Part shown: positions 19,833 to 33,325 of the stretch, piece after piece
Layout: the number at the start of each line of letters is the position of its first letter
How positions within the stretch are numbered: position 1 is the stretch's first letter
Assembly: GCF_964275005.1 (NCBI RefSeq)
Contig: NC_092692.1
Coordinates: 18,315,506 to 18,379,505, forward strand
Source: Diadema setosum
Taxonomy: Eukaryota; Echinodermata; Echinoidea; Diadematoida; Diadematidae
Direction of reading: 5' to 3'
DNA: 64,000 nucleotides
The notes under the pieces: generated by a model
Database searches by the model: none
The model's input: only the letters and a program-made list of their open reading frames with translations
What the model was told of the DNA's origin: nothing
Translations under genes and position numbers: made by a program

Positions 19833-22560
19833 TCCGTTTTCTTTCAGCAGGGTAGCCCTTGAAAAAACAATTGATGGGTCTAGAAAAGAATTGAAAACAC
19901 AAAAGCTAAGAATTTTGTTATTTTTCCTTCAGAAGGCACTTTAATTCTTATGAATCACCAAAATTTTGCTTTTGCACCTTGATTTGCGTGGGCACATTAC
20001 GTACATTTTCTTGTGCGGATTTACGCAATTTTTTTTCCAGCTTAACATGCACTTGATTAACCCTAAAGTATACTGGAGAGCCCAACTACTGTCATCGATT
20101 ACTATTATTGGTTGGAATCATATTTTAATGGGCGATGGTCGCATCGTCTCACAACTCTCTCATTGGCTTCAACATAAAAACTGTTGGGGAAAAAAAATTC
20201 ATTGATCTTGCAACAGCAACAACCCACCCATCCCCCACCCCCCCCCCCCCCCACACACACACACCAACACACACATTAAGGGTGTCTGTTTGCCTGATCA
20301 CGCCACCTTTTATTTGACTGCAGTAAACAGCATCAAAACTTTTTTTCTTTTTCTTTTTTATTCAGTTCAGGAAAGTAAATCTTGTGAAAAATGGAATGCA
20401 CGTAAATGAAAGATTTTGCCATGTATAGATGACGTCATCATCTCATCTTTGTTACACGTATGATTCTCACAAAATATATGTTTTTCATGAAACAGAAAAT
20501 ATTGATATTAGAAGCTTTTCTCCAGTATCTGACCTCGATTAGATTTTCACTGTTCTTTTTTTTTTTCTTTCTCATACTTAATTGCATTTGTTATAGGCCG
20601 AAAACGGAGAGAGCTTTGCTTTATGGTATAAGGCAGGGAGGTGAGCGTCTCACCTCCCTAGTATAAGCGACCTTTAAGAACCAGGCAGGGACATGATGGC
20701 AATGAACCTTCGTCCAGGGTTCAAAGGGGGATCCGGAGCAACAAATAAAGCACCGTGATTGTATTTGCCATGTAAATGTGAGCTCGGAACGGCTAGAATT
20801 ACACACCATGCAGAGGGAAATGTGAATTGGTGTATGAATACTACTAATCTCGTAAAATGGGTTTAAAGTCAGGTGGTTAGCAAGCTGGTAATAGTCATAG
20901 CGCCTAAAGGAGGTGAAGGAAAATATAACATTAGGTTCGATAAGTTGCGATTTATGCGTGCAAAGGTGAGTAAGATCTTGGGTAGATAAGTGTGCTATTC
21001 TCGTTGGCGAAGTTGAATCAGTAGGCCTACTCGCATAAAGTGCATGGTGTATATTCATAGATGGTTGCACTGTATGTTGCATGTACTTTTCTGTGTGTCT
21101 AGTATTTCAGTGTCAATGTATGTAGAGACCTTCCTCAATATTCTCAGTGAGATTGCAGATATTGCACCTAAAATGCAGCGTAGTCTCATGATGTTGCAAA
21201 TACACTGTACCGTAGCTCCATGGTAATACACTGTAGTAGGCTGTGCAGATAGACGTTTCTCAAGGAAATGTAGGAATTGATATACAACTAACACACGACT
21301 CCAGTGGATCATGTTTTATTGCACAAGTATGATTATTCTTTACAGAGAGCTATCGGACAGAAGCTTACACATATTTAGCGAGTGATTCAGAGGAAATTCT
21401 GCTCATGTCGATTTCCATTGCTTATTGTTCATATTTATACGAATATATAATTTTGTGGTTATTTGTTCACGTGTGACCGATCTCGGTTTATCGACAATAT
21501 TTGCGCAGAAGCGGTAATAGGGCACGATTAACCTTTGAACAGAATCGTGGCTTCGGATGCAGGGCTAAAAGTCCAGAGGTTAATGCACTGAACGTGAACG
21601 TGCTAACTGACTATCAAAAGGAATTAACGGTCAAAGGGGACGAGAAGGAAGAGGCTAAGGTTGAGATGTCTGCAGTCATCTAATAGATAAAGCGCCAAAA
21701 CTAAACTATTCTTTTTTTTTTTTTTTTTTTTTTTTGCGATAATATATGAAAGTTACTGTGATCTCTGTTTCTATTGTCCAGGGGGTCTATTACTCATATT
21801 TTTCTACACTACTATCATTGCCACCGATGATAAAATGTTGATTATGATGCTATACTAATATGATAATAATAACAACGGTAATAAAAATGAAATGCTATAT
21901 TGGTTTTAATTGCCAACATTACCAATTCTTGAAAAAAATCTAGTGGGTCTTTGAAAAATCAGCTTAGCTGTATTAGTGACTGCATGTGAACCGTATGCAG
22001 GTCTAATATATTATGCTTTACCGGGATTTCTCCATGCACACTTTTGGGTTCATTACACACATTTTATAGGGTATGGCTCTCGTTTTACAAACAGGGACCG
22101 ACGGGGTTTATACATACATGTACTAAAATGTCTCCTCCGAAAGACTATCAGATAGAGTGAGATCCCAAAGGACACCACTCTATAGTGACGATCTGATCAT
22201 GTCCTCTCTCCATGCCGAGGCAGGCACTCAGTCAATTTTGCTCCTGCCAAAGAGCACTTGCAGAGTCTTACGTGCAGTATTAAAGACTACATGGTTCCCA
22301 TGCACTGCAAGTGTACTTTCCATTTACTTTTACTGATCACAGCGCCATCGTAAATTCGAGAATGTCAAAAGTGAAGAGTGTGAAGGTATTGTGCGTTTAT
22401 TGTGCAAATCTGTTTAATGATAATGACTTAACTCCCAAATAATTTCTTCTCTACATGTCCTATATGTACGCCCGGTTGGATTGGTTTGTTTGTTTATATG
22501 TTTTTTTTTTTGTTTTTTTGTTTGTTTGTTTTTATTTGTTTGCTTGTTTCTTTCTTTATT
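19833..22560. other. Intergenic DNA upstream of gene B
   Basis: No exon is recognised. A poly-C/(CA)n tract lies at 20231-20275, a perfect short hairpin at 20635-20659 (11-bp arms of AGGGAGGTGAG), and T-rich runs at 21711-21736 and 22500-22560. Confidence 0.4.
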
Positions 22561-22592
22561 TTCAGATAGAATAGTCCAAAACTTCGATCATT

Positions 22593-25500
22593 ATGATCAG
22601 GTTGTTTGATGGAGCATCTCACGTGGATGAATATGTCAAATACAGACACGAATGGCCTGCCGAAGTTTTTCAGAGAATTGTTTCGTTTCTTTCAGAAAAG
22701 GTGGGTTCTCTTTTCTGAACAACTAACATTTTGTCATTAGCTCTGTAACGATATTTTGTAATTATGATAATAAGGTCTTCTTTATCAAGGGTATAGACTA
22801 TTCAGTGTTGCCACTGCTCTTCAAGAGGGCCTGTCATTATTATTAGCCTAGCGTTGCCAGGTATCCATTTACACGCCATGGGTCCGAGAGGGACACGGTA
22901 TAGGTAAAAACATCTTGTCCAATAGGGACGTATATAAGCACCATTGGCGGGAATCGAACTCGGGTCTTCCGATTCAGAGTCGGGAGTCTTGTCCACTATG
23001 CCACAGCGTAATTCGGTTGATAATGATATTATGCGACTTTGTACAGGATATTATAGAAATGTTAAATAATATTCAAATTTACGATTTTTTTTTCTGCAGT
23101 AATTTCACGTGCGACGCACGGAATAGCTAGCTGACGCGATGATATGACCTCTGTAGTTTATATACAAGACCGTGCAAAAAAAAAAAGAAAATGCCGCTGT
23201 ATCGAAATATCAGAGTGCCACAACCTCAATTCCTTCTTTACCACATTGTGCAGGAACTTTCATTTTCTGATTTTTCATTTAACTGTATTGATTGCTTTAT
23301 TTCGAAAATCAAACGGATTCTTCTTTAAAGATCCACATTTGCCATAAAAAAGCGACAGAGAAATGACCTTAATGAATATTTGACTTTTTGCGTTATCCGA
23401 TCTTCAGAGATCCCCTCCCCACCAGCTGGCCGTCGATGTCGCCTGCGGGTCTGGACAGAGTACATACGGCTTGGCCCCGTGGTTCGAACGGGTAATCGGC
23501 TTTGATATCAGTGAGGCGCAAATTGATGCAGCGACCAAAGCAAACTCTGTGAAGCACGTGGAGTTTAAGTAAGAACTTCATCTAGGTGCATTGCCTACTC
23601 TTATAGTTTACTTATAGCCTACTCGTATAAGTCCACCGTTGCTCTGTATGCAGATTTTAATCTTCCGAATGCTTGAAGGTATACTTTCCATGGAGGCAGG
23701 TTTCATTTTAATTGTGCGTTTTTATTGGTGTATTGATTGTTTCTGTGGGCATGGGAGTAGAGGTGAATATGCTGTTATAGATATAACCAGTAAATCCACC
23801 TTTACTTTCTGTCACTCCCTTGTAGCTATAATATCCACATAGGCCACTTATAGGCCGCTCTCTTTGGAGTCGCTTGAAAGATTCCATGGTCACCCTCTCT
23901 CACAGCATCCATAATCTCTATAACTTTCTCTCTATCCCTTTCCTGGTAGCCTCCATCCTCATCTGTGACCTCTACCTACTTCTCCGTTAAAGAGGAAATC
24001 CAGTCCAATTAAATGTGGAGATGTCTCCGCGACTTACAAACGAATAAGTTGTCACCTTGTTTGAAGACGTCTCGGACGTCGCGTCGTCGCCCAGGACTTT
24101 TTGAGAGCGCAAGCCAGTTTTTGGTCTTTCGAGTCGCACTCTCGAGTCTCCTCCTGCAGTCTAGTAAGATATAGGCCCTTTGACTTGCCCACGCCGTCTG
24201 TCGATCTCCCTCTCTAACCCTATATCCCAAATCACCGCATTTATGCTTTCATCGTCACTTTCGTCCATTTCTTTAAAGGCATAATTTACCATTTGCAGAT
24301 GAAAGCATTAGTGCTACAAAATAGTTCTAAAATGTGAGTTCGGGATAGAAACAACCACTGTCAAAATTTGAATCCATATAATCGATGTTAAGTGTTGTTA
24401 AATACACAAAATGTGAACAATAGTTATAATAAAACATTTTCCAGACTAAACCGTATACAGTTACGGTTTATTGAGAAAAACCCTGATATCTCCTTATATT
24501 TTAGGTTTTACTGCAAATATTTCATATGATAGGATGTTTTATGATACAACAGACCTACACATATGCATCAAATATGATATCTTGAAAATTTTTGAAATCA
24601 CTGCTCCCAAAGGTAAACTGGACCTTTAATCCCGTCCGTTCCCAGCCCTTCAGCCTCGATCATATCTCGACATTGCATCTTCTAACTCCATGTCCCCCGC
24701 CGAGCTTTGGTCGGAGGTCCAAAACTGACAACATTGCCCTTTCCACTGCAGTTAAATACATTTTCACTCTCAGTCTCAAAGATACCATTTTGCATGCCGT
24801 GAAGCACTTCACGATTTCCACTGATCTGAATGGAACCTACGGTATTTTCTCCCTATCGCAAATGTGCGTTGATAGGTTTCTCGATGTCTTGGTCACCTTC
24901 ACATTAGACTATGTTTGTCTCATGTTGACCGTAATCATTATTCACATTATGAATCCTTTGATCTCGTATTGGATACGTTTTTTGGCACGAAAGTGTAACC
25001 TCATGTTTTTGACGTTTTACACCACCACCAACAACAACACTGCAGATAAATCGAATGTTACCCTTAAACTTCTGCATTTACAGAGTGTCGGTGGCAGAAA
25101 AGCTTCCATTAGAAGACCGCTCCGTCGATCTAGTGACGTGCGCCCAAGGAGTCCACTGGCTTGAATTCGACGCTTTCTTCGCCGAAGTTCGGCGGGTGTT
25201 GAAGACGGGCGGTTGCCTGGCCGTGTACGGTCACGCAAGAGGGTATCCGGATCACGCGGATCCAGGCGTCAAAGAGAAGCTAACGAGTGCGTTTAGGAAG
25301 GTGAGTATACTGAAGGGTAAGGGAGGGACGTTGTGATATTGACATCTCACCAGATCCTGGCATGCGCACACAATTACACCAGAGACCAAACCAATTAAGT
25401 ATACACGCATTGCTTGGAAAACCGACGCCCCCGCCAAGAACAAATGGAAAGATCAACTTTTCATAAATGTGAAAATAACAAAGAAAACCCGTAATAATGG

Positions 25501-27236
25501 TAGCATCAGCATTCGGACACCTTTCATTTCTTTAAAGGTAATGCTTAATGATACTTATTAAACAAGCCAAAATTTGTATATGTTTATCTTCAGTACACAA
25601 ACCAATAAACATAGGGCGACCCCCAAGTAATTGTCTTTCGAAACCAGAAATTGTTGGTAAACGCATATAGGACTCTTGTGGCTGGTGACAACTAAGTGAT
25701 GTGAGACAACATCGAGGCAGGAATAGACTTCAGAGGAATTATAGAAGAAATATATGAGTGACCCCTACTGGAGGAACATACTCCACCGAAGAGAACACTT
25801 CTACTCTTTGTTCCGGGTACTTCCCGTGTTATTATGCGTTGCTTTTTCCTAAGAATGAACGAAATCATGATATTTGATTTTAAAAAATCACTCCGAAAAA
25901 GTGACAATCATCGTCATCGTTATGTTTAATCACCATCATTGTTATATTTATTAGTTATCATTCCTATACTCTTTCTCCTATTCTTGATAGACATGATTAC
26001 AATGATGTCAATGATTGTTTTCAATTCAGTTCTACTCTGTATTTTTCAAACTCGGGGTTCTTTTACTCCTTTGTATATGAAAACCCTTCTCTGAGTATAC
26101 TGTCTGACAATCTCAATTAATTTTACTGATGTTGATACCAAGAAGGGGGTGGGGGCATGTTGGAGAATTATTATTTTGTTGTTGAGATTTTATGAATTTG
26201 AAAAGACACATTTCAACAAGGACAACAACAACAACGACTTCTTGAAAACGCACCGTTGAATATCTTAAATTTTCTGCACATTTAAAGTTACACATTTTCA
26301 GCAGACATATTACAAAAATAAACATATTATAGAAATGAGAATCCAAATGCTCGTATTAGCACAAGCAAGCAACATCAACACAGACCAAAGGATTTTAATC
26401 ACTATCCCCTATTAATGTCCTTAATTTCTGATTGATTGACGTTCTGACTTTGAAGATTTTGATTTTCTTTTTATTTTGGTATTTTTTCTAATGCATTGAC
26501 GCAATATATATATTCTTTTTTGTCTCCCTTTATCTGTAGCTTTATCTCGATGAACTTCTTCCATTCGTGCATGAGCGTCTTCTCATCCTGTATGACAGCT
26601 ATAAGGACCTTTCCTTACCATTTGAGGATTCACTAAGGTGCGTGTCAAAGCCAGCCTTCAAATCAATGTCACATGGCTAAGACAGAAAATATTCCCTATT
26701 GGTGATAAATGATTATATAGTAATATAGTAAGATTACAAGAATTATGATGAAATAATGAAGACGATCTTAATGGTAATGATGATAGGAATAATATAAATG
26801 ATATTAGTAATGAAATAAAAGTGAATGATAAAAGTAATGAAACCATAACCAATCCTGAAGGAAAGGTCTCAAAATAATGCAATCAAATTACATGGTAATA
26901 CAGTGCACTCCAGTTATAAAGAAGTCCACGGGACAGGCGGTTTCCTTTCGTTACATTGGAATATCGTTATGACCAAACAGTATTATGGATAAAAATAGAT
27001 AGATGATACATTTTTGGACATGAATTTTTATTGCGTTGTAAAGATAATTTCGTTTAACCCTGTTCGTTATAACGGGAGTGTACTGCAGAGCGTTCTTGGA
27101 TTGATGGAATCAAGTGTGAGGCTCCATGGCCCCATCTACTGAGTATATAGAAACCAGTCGTTATCTCTGTTTTCTCCTCTACCGCATGCAGTCATATGAG
27201 TTTTCTCTGTTTTGGATCTGCCATTTATATGATATA

Positions 27237-27287
<51 letters not shown>

Positions 27288-28109
27288 GATTTAGATTTCT
27301 TCTTGGTTTCGTGTTGTGTTCCCTCATTTTGAACGGATTTTTAGATAAAATATTCCATTATGTTGTTATTGTTTTTTTGTTTTTTTTTTGTTTTTGTTTT
27401 TTGTTTTTGTTTTTTTTGCATAAAATCTGGATGCAAGGGAGGACCAAACAGAACATCGCGTTAGAATGACTTTAACCCACGTCCTGGGCCTAGTGAGGAG
27501 TTGGTCATCTTACCAACGGGCGATGGACAGAGATCCCTCGCACAAGAGAATATTAGAGGACTTGAAAACAAGGTGAATGAAGAAACTCCCCAAATCATTG
27601 GAATACGACTTTGCTGTTCACAATGCATGTGTGCACACATCATCATTCATACTGTACTTAAAGGGTGTGTACAGTTCTGGTCGAGGTGATGATTTAGCTT
27701 TTAACGTTTTGCGAAAACAAGGTGAAACAAAGAGATCCTAATAAAGTTGTGGCATGCACTTTTTTTGATATCTCAGCCATTTGAAAACCAATTTTCATCA
27801 AATAAACGTTGAATCCTTCTTAAAATTATATGCTCTTTCATATTTCTTAAGAGGCTTTTCATTATCTCACTTAGGAATGTTCAAAACATGAATCCCCACC
27901 TCAACCAGTACTGTACAGTCCCTTTAAACACACATTCACACACACACACACACACGCACACACACACACACATATGTATGTACGGTGTACATGTAATACG
28001 ATTTTCTGTTTGTATTTTATGTCCGCTTGTATTGTATGTTGAATTGCCAAATAAATGATAATAATATGAATATGAATATATCTATACATATATATATGTA
28101 TGAATATAT

Positions 28110-28168
<59 letters not shown>

Positions 28169-28958
28169 TTTCTCTATTTGTTTATATATTTACTTTATAT
28201 TTATGTATTTGCACATATATTGGCAAACAAAATTCCTTAATTGCTAAGCTGAATTAATTTGCCGTTTTTCTGTGCATACTGAATGAGTACAACGACAATA
28301 ATTCTTCTATAATTACTTACACGGTTTTTTTTTATTCATTTGAACGACGTGGAAGAAAAGTGAATATCTTCTTTTTTTTTATTAATCTAAGGGCACATTT
28401 TTTTTTAAATCCCATACAGTGGGAACATTGTGCCTCTCTCTTGAGTGTTCGCCATGGGAAACGAGTTCTCTCACTATCTTGCTCCGCTAAAGTGGTAGTA
28501 CAAGACACATTTTTGGAAAATCAGTAAAAGTCTTTCAAGCAATGATAGTGATAATATTTGTAGTTCCTTTTTGACGCCTTTTCTTATCTTCTGATATTCG
28601 TATATTTACAGTTGAGTTGTATGCTATTATCATTATTAATATTATCATGATCATTATCATCATTATTATTATCAATACTAATAAGAGACATGGTACTGAC
28701 CCCTCCCCCTTTTTTCATTATTTTTGGAATGAGGAATGGAGAGAAAAAAAAACCCCAGAAGACAGACAATTGATATGATAAATCTACTTAGTATAGTATA
28801 ACTCCACATTAAAAATCTATCGTTTATTCAAATGTTCTTACTTCACTTCAAGAGTACTTGCTGCCTATGGAACACCTGACGCTTCACCGGACGAAGTCGA
28901 GCTCGATATCGTCTACCCTTTCATCCTTCTTATGGGGCGGAAGCTTGACGCGAAATGA
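22593..28958 (+). CDS. Class I SAM-dependent methyltransferase, gene B (6 exons, 274 aa)
   Basis: Exons are 22593-22700, 23408-23568, 25084-25300, 26540-26637, 27438-27572 and 28853-28958 (825 nt with stop). Intron phases 0, 2, 0, 2, 2 are identical to genes A and C, and exons 2-5 have exactly the same lengths. The protein begins MIRLFDGASHVDEYVKYRHE. Motif I reads AVDVACGSGQS (44-54), with Ala48 where A and C have Gly; this also occurs in active class I enzymes. GFDIS, SVDLVTCAQGVHW and VLKTGGCLAVYG follow. A strong splice acceptor (ATTTTCAG, ending at 22565) 27 nt above the start implies an upstream untranslated exon. AATAAA at 29674-29679 is a plausible polyadenylation signal. B and C are closer to each other than to A. 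The substrate is unknown. Confidence 0.87.
22770..23010 (-). mobile_element. tRNA-derived SINE in intron 1 of gene B
   Basis: On the minus strand the head is tRNA-like. Box A is TGGCATAGTGGACA (23003-22990) and box B is GAGTTCGATTCC (22961-22950), spaced as in RNA polymerase III promoters. The body runs to lower coordinates and ends in a segment, 22773-22835, that also occurs without the tRNA head at the matching place in intron 1 of gene C (33519-33582). Confidence 0.7.
24273..24629. mobile_element. TTAA-flanked MITE in intron 2 of gene B
   Basis: The left end TTAAAGGCATAATTTACC matches, inverted and with mismatches, the right end GGTAAACTGGACCTTTAA. A relative spans 49718-50155. It is non-coding. 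Confidence 0.6.
26899..27087. mobile_element. Mariner-like MITE in intron 4 of gene B
   Basis: TACAGTGCACTCCAGTTATA at the left is inverted at the right as TATAACGGGAGTGTACTG. The TA target is intact at the left and changed to CA at the right. There is no transposase. Confidence 0.6.
27231..27287. repeat. (TA)n microsatellite in intron 4 of gene B
   Basis: A run of alternating TA about 55 bp long, with one C interruption. Confidence 0.85.
27658..27927. mobile_element. TTAA family 1 MITE, internally shortened copy, intron 5 of gene B
   Basis: It starts TTAAAGGGTGTGTACAG and ends CTGTACAGTCCCTTTAA. At 270 bp it lacks about 120 bp of the left half present in the other copies. A (CA)n run follows at 27929-27973. 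Confidence 0.65.
28101..28190. repeat. (TTTA)n microsatellite in intron 5 of gene B
   Basis: A perfect TTTA array about 70 bp long with ragged ends. Confidence 0.85.
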
Positions 28959-30509
28959 ATACATTTACAAGATCTGTGCCATAATGATTGATGTTAGTGC
29001 CAAGGCCAAAACAAACACACGTCATGTTTATCATGTTTAAGTACAATAACAAGGTAGATGCTATCTATGTCCATAATTATTTGTGATGTCAGTTGTTTTT
29101 TCACACGTTTATTTATTGGAAAATTATCAAATTTCGTTCCACGCATTTCAACATTTCACCAGCACAAAAAAAGCACCTCGTGTGCCAGATTGACACAAAG
29201 TGATATCACGGACGGAAGTCGTATTATTCTCCTTACTTTTTATTCTTTGACCTTGACATAGCAACAACCTAGGTAAACTGGCCAAAAAGGCCCACGAGAC
29301 AGACAGTACATCAAGGGGCTTAAGTCGGTCTCGTGAACTTTTTTTTTTATTTCTTTTTTTTTCACAGTGTCGGACTTTTATGGGCCTTTTCCATGTATAC
29401 AGTGTATAATCAACTGCATCGTCATTTTAGTAATTCGTGTATCCATTGACTTTCATATAGAATATCCGTTTTTACATTGAGTGCCAGTAAAAACAATAAT
29501 GATTATTTTGTCCTCACGAACTCATTATTTCGGTGTTATTTTTCACCATTTTGTAAAATATGCAATTTCATGTTCTGCCTTTGAATTATACTGTGCAGTA
29601 TAAATTATATGTTCAGTTTATATTCTTTTTCTCTTTGTATGACGTTTATCATAGATGGACCATCATAATCGCAAATAAAGGCAAGAGCTGCATCTGTATA
29701 ATGTCTTTCTTTGCTCAAGCTCCAATGAATCCCTGATTATTGTATGTCATAGGTGTGTGAATGAGAAATAAACATTGCATTAACCTGTGATGTAAGCTGG
29801 GTTATGTACTAGGCGAGCAGTACCTTCTTAACTGATTAGATGGCTCTCATGGAAAATGTGTGTGCATCGTGTCTAGTTTCAAGCAGTTATTGAAAGCGTA
29901 ACTCCAATCTAATAGACAAATCTATTCACTCAAAGATAGAACAAAGAATAAATAGAGCATATGACACAGAAATAAACCAAACACAGAATATAAGACATTT
30001 CATCACCGAAATCGGACATAAAAAAACCCCAGTTATTGGTTGTTGACATTTCACATTGTTCTTTACAATACAATGATATTTATCTCTCTTTTGTATGCAC
30101 ATAAGATTAATTGATGTAAAGGCATCACAAGATTTGCCACTGACATACCCACAAATTGTCATTATAGTATATAAAATGTTGTTTATATAGCTTGTCTTAT
30201 TCATTGATTTCTTGTGTGTGTCTTGTCTGTATGAATGTATAATAATTATTTCAGATAAGATTAAATTTGATTCGAATTGAATTATATGTTAAATGATTTC
30301 ATTAACTTACACTGAAGAGGCGGTATGCCCTTTAAACTATTCATTATTCGTTTCCGTTAACACTATGGCTAAGACGTTTATTAAAGACCAGACCAATTCC
30401 ATGGAACTTAAAGCTCGATTTATATATTCTTTATGTTATTCACTGCGATGTAATTTCTTTTTGAGAATGTTTGTATTGTCTTATTTTGACTATGGGACAT
30501 TGTACATAC
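28959..30509. other. 3' untranslated region of gene B, then intergenic DNA
   Basis: The likely 3' untranslated region extends to AATAAA at 29674-29679, followed by a GT-rich stretch. A second AATAAA lies near 29766. Nothing coding is recognised after that. Confidence 0.45.
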
Positions 30510-31075
30510 TTAAAGGGAAGATAAACCCCAAGAGCAATGTGGATTGAGTGAAAGCAGCAACATTAGTAGAACACATCAGTGAAAGTTTGAAGAAAATCGG
30601 ACAATCGATGCAAAAGTTATGAATTTTTAAAGTTTTGGTGTTGGAACCGCTGGATGAGAAGACTACTAGAGGTTATGACGTATGAGTGGACAACAATACC
30701 AAGAAAATATAAAGGAAATTCTACAAAAATCCATTTTTCATGAAAATTACAAATTCCATCAACTTGATATTGACATATGTTAAGGGTAGCAATTATTCCC
30801 CCTGCGTTCTGAAAGAGGTTGGTCCATTGCTCATTCATGATTCTAGAAAAGTGAATTTTTGTTGAATTTCCTTTATATTTTCTTTGTATTGTTGTCCACT
30901 CATACGTCATATCCTCTAGTAGTCTCCTCATCCAGCGGTTCCAACACCAAAACTTTAAAAATTCATAACTTTTGCATCGATTGTCCGATTTTCCTCAAAC
31001 TTTCACTGATGTGTTCTACTAATGTTGCTGCTTTCACTCAATCCACATTGCTCTTGGGGTTTATCTTCCCTTTAA
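30510..31075. mobile_element. 566-bp near-perfect palindromic MITE (TTAA family 2)
   Basis: The left arm begins TTAAAGGGAAGATAAACCCC and the right arm ends in its exact inverse, GGGGTTTATCTTCCCTTTAA. Long stretches of the two arms stay complementary, for example GAGTGAAAGCAGCAACATTA against TAATGTTGCTGCTTTCACTC. Only a short centre is unpaired. Older pieces of the family lie near 49310-49720, 56260-56660 and 59330-59600. The high arm identity suggests a young copy. Confidence 0.75.
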
Positions 31076-32512
31076 GGACGATTCAGTCCTTATTTACTTA
31101 TTCAGTAAATAAAATGATTATATCGCACACATTACAACTGACTTGACGGATATTCTTCAATTCTTTCGATTTCAATGTCAATTCTAGCATACATTTTCAG
31201 TTTCTCCGAACATTATAAAAGAAAAAAAACTAACATATAATCTGACAGACGCGGGGGGGGGGGGGGTTATCTTATTCAGTACGTTTGTCTCGTCAGGGTA
31301 GAGCATTATTCAGTTGCCATGGTTGTGACGCCCGCTTCTTCTTCTTCTTCTTCTTCTTCTTCTTCTTCCTTTGTAATCCTACAAAATCAATTCATCCATG
31401 ACTGTCGTAAATCCCCAGGGATGTTTGAGGTGCATGTGCTGGCCAGTATTGTGATATCGGGCCTTTAACGTGTGATATACTGCATGGGGAGTCACTTTTT
31501 TTCTATTTGGGTCTTTATCTTGTTTTAATAGACCTTGCTGAATGGGTCAAGTCAAAATTAACTGTGAAAATGGCCAGGAAAAGGCATGGGAGGAAGAGTT
31601 GGCTGGAAGATTTACTTATTTTGCTTCCGATTTAGCGGACATTGCAGTTGCTTTGGATGTATACACACAATCTTACTGCCCTTTATAACATGTAAGTTTA
31701 AAGTCCATTACAGGAGAGTTGGCCTTTGGTTTGCGTGATCTCAGCAGCTGAAAGATATATATATTGTCCTCGTTGGAACTGGGAGAGACTGCCAAGTAAG
31801 TATCCGTACCAAAATATTCGCGTATACAGTGTACATGCATTTACCTATCATCTGTCACCATCCAAGGAATAAAGAAACAACGTCAACGACAAAACTTTAA
31901 GAAGGAAATTTAGATATGTATACAGAAATACATAAATCTCTTTCCCACAGTGCTCATAGTAATAATTACTGTTTTAGTGCTGATAACAGTTCTGTCTAGG
32001 CGATCACGTTAAACAATGTATTAGACTGTATAGTGGTAATTCATGGATTTATTTGCTTTTTGAACACGGAGCAATCTCGTTCAAAGTTCAATAGTTTTCT
32101 TACAAGATTCGGGAGTATCTCATATTATTGTGTTCATCGAGACGATTTTATCGTCTAAAGCTGCTCCCATCGATATTGTCAAAGGATATGTGTGCAAAAT
32201 CTGTAAAGTGAACGTGATGGATTCCTTAATGTCTTATTACTGTATTTTCTTGCCATACTCGCATTTTGATTCTACCCACTTATACAAACTTCATGCAATT
32301 TCAAGGCAAATATAGCAATATATACGAGCACATCAAGTCCAGGCAATCAATGCGTTTTGTTGGTGTATCGTTTTATTATGATTTCTCTCCTTAATTGTTA
32401 ATTTAATATTTCAATAAGATGAATAATGTCCCATCATTTCATAATTATGAGACACATTTAGCTCATCTATTGTTCATTTCAGTTGTATGATTATCTAAAG
32501 CTTTTGAATAGC
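31076..32512. other. Intergenic DNA between genes B and C
   Basis: No gene is seen. It holds a G-run at 31253-31267 and a (TTC)n microsatellite at 31335-31368. Confidence 0.4.
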
Positions 32513-32913
32513 TTAAAGGGATGGTACAGTATTGGTGGAAATGAGAATTGGGCTTTAAACTTTTTGCGGGATACCAAGAAAGCACTTATGTAGTGCAGAG
32601 CATATCATTGTAAGAGGAATTCAAAGTTTATTTGATGAAAATTGGGTTTGGAATGACTAAAACATCCAAAAACAAAGTAAAACAAAGCGATCGTAATAAA
32701 GTGTGGGTCCCACACTTTATTAGAATCGCTCTTTTTTTTTTGGGGGGGGGATATTATCTCGGCCATTTCAAAACCAATTTTCATCAAATAAACGTTGAAT
32801 TCGACATAGAATTACATGCTCTTTCATATTTCATGAGAGGTTTCTCATTATCTCGCCGAAAAATGTTAGAAACCTGAAATTAGGTCTCAACCAAAACTGT
32901 CCGATCCCTTTAA
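32513..32913. mobile_element. Palindromic MITE of TTAA family 1, upstream of gene C
   Basis: It starts TTAAAGGGATGGTACAG and ends TGTCCGATCCCTTTAA, and is closely similar to 60981-61369 throughout. The centre is AAAGTGTGGGTCCCACACTT, a perfect short palindrome. Confidence 0.75.
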
Positions 32914-33325
32914 TTTCTTTCCTAAGATAGGCAAAACATTTAGAAAATACGTAAATTGACAATTTTTTGATTTTTTTTTTTCGATCAAGTGCAGAGTTGA
33001 GTACTTCACCCATTCAGGTCCATCTTATCTTTCTTCAAAATATGAAATGCAGTAAACTACACAGTGATCAATTCAAGGAGAACAAAATGATAATTGATGC
33101 AACACTGAAAATACACGGAATTGGCCTGTACTCATGACTTTCGGTCTAGTGCAATATTTTGAAATGGATGATTAAGCGTACAATTCCTGATTTAATCGGT
33201 TTCAACATTTTCAGTATAATATTCAAAACTTTGTTATAAATCTATTTAAAATTATATAATGTTTTCCAGATTCAATCTTTCATATTAGACACTTTGCATT
33301 ATACCACCAGACTGAGGATAATAAC

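Noticed and set aside
20621-21082. 153-codon minus-strand frame
   Set aside because: No recognisable domain, splice signals or partner. The composition looks random and the length is possible by chance in 64 kb.
22940-23008. Possible functional tRNA gene (minus strand)
   Set aside because: Boxes A and B are present but the cloverleaf arms do not pair well and a SINE body follows, so it is annotated as a SINE.
24592-25164. 190-codon + strand frame in intron 2 of gene B
   Set aside because: It starts inside a TTAA MITE and enters exon 3 in the wrong frame. No known motif. The spliced methyltransferase explains the coding part.
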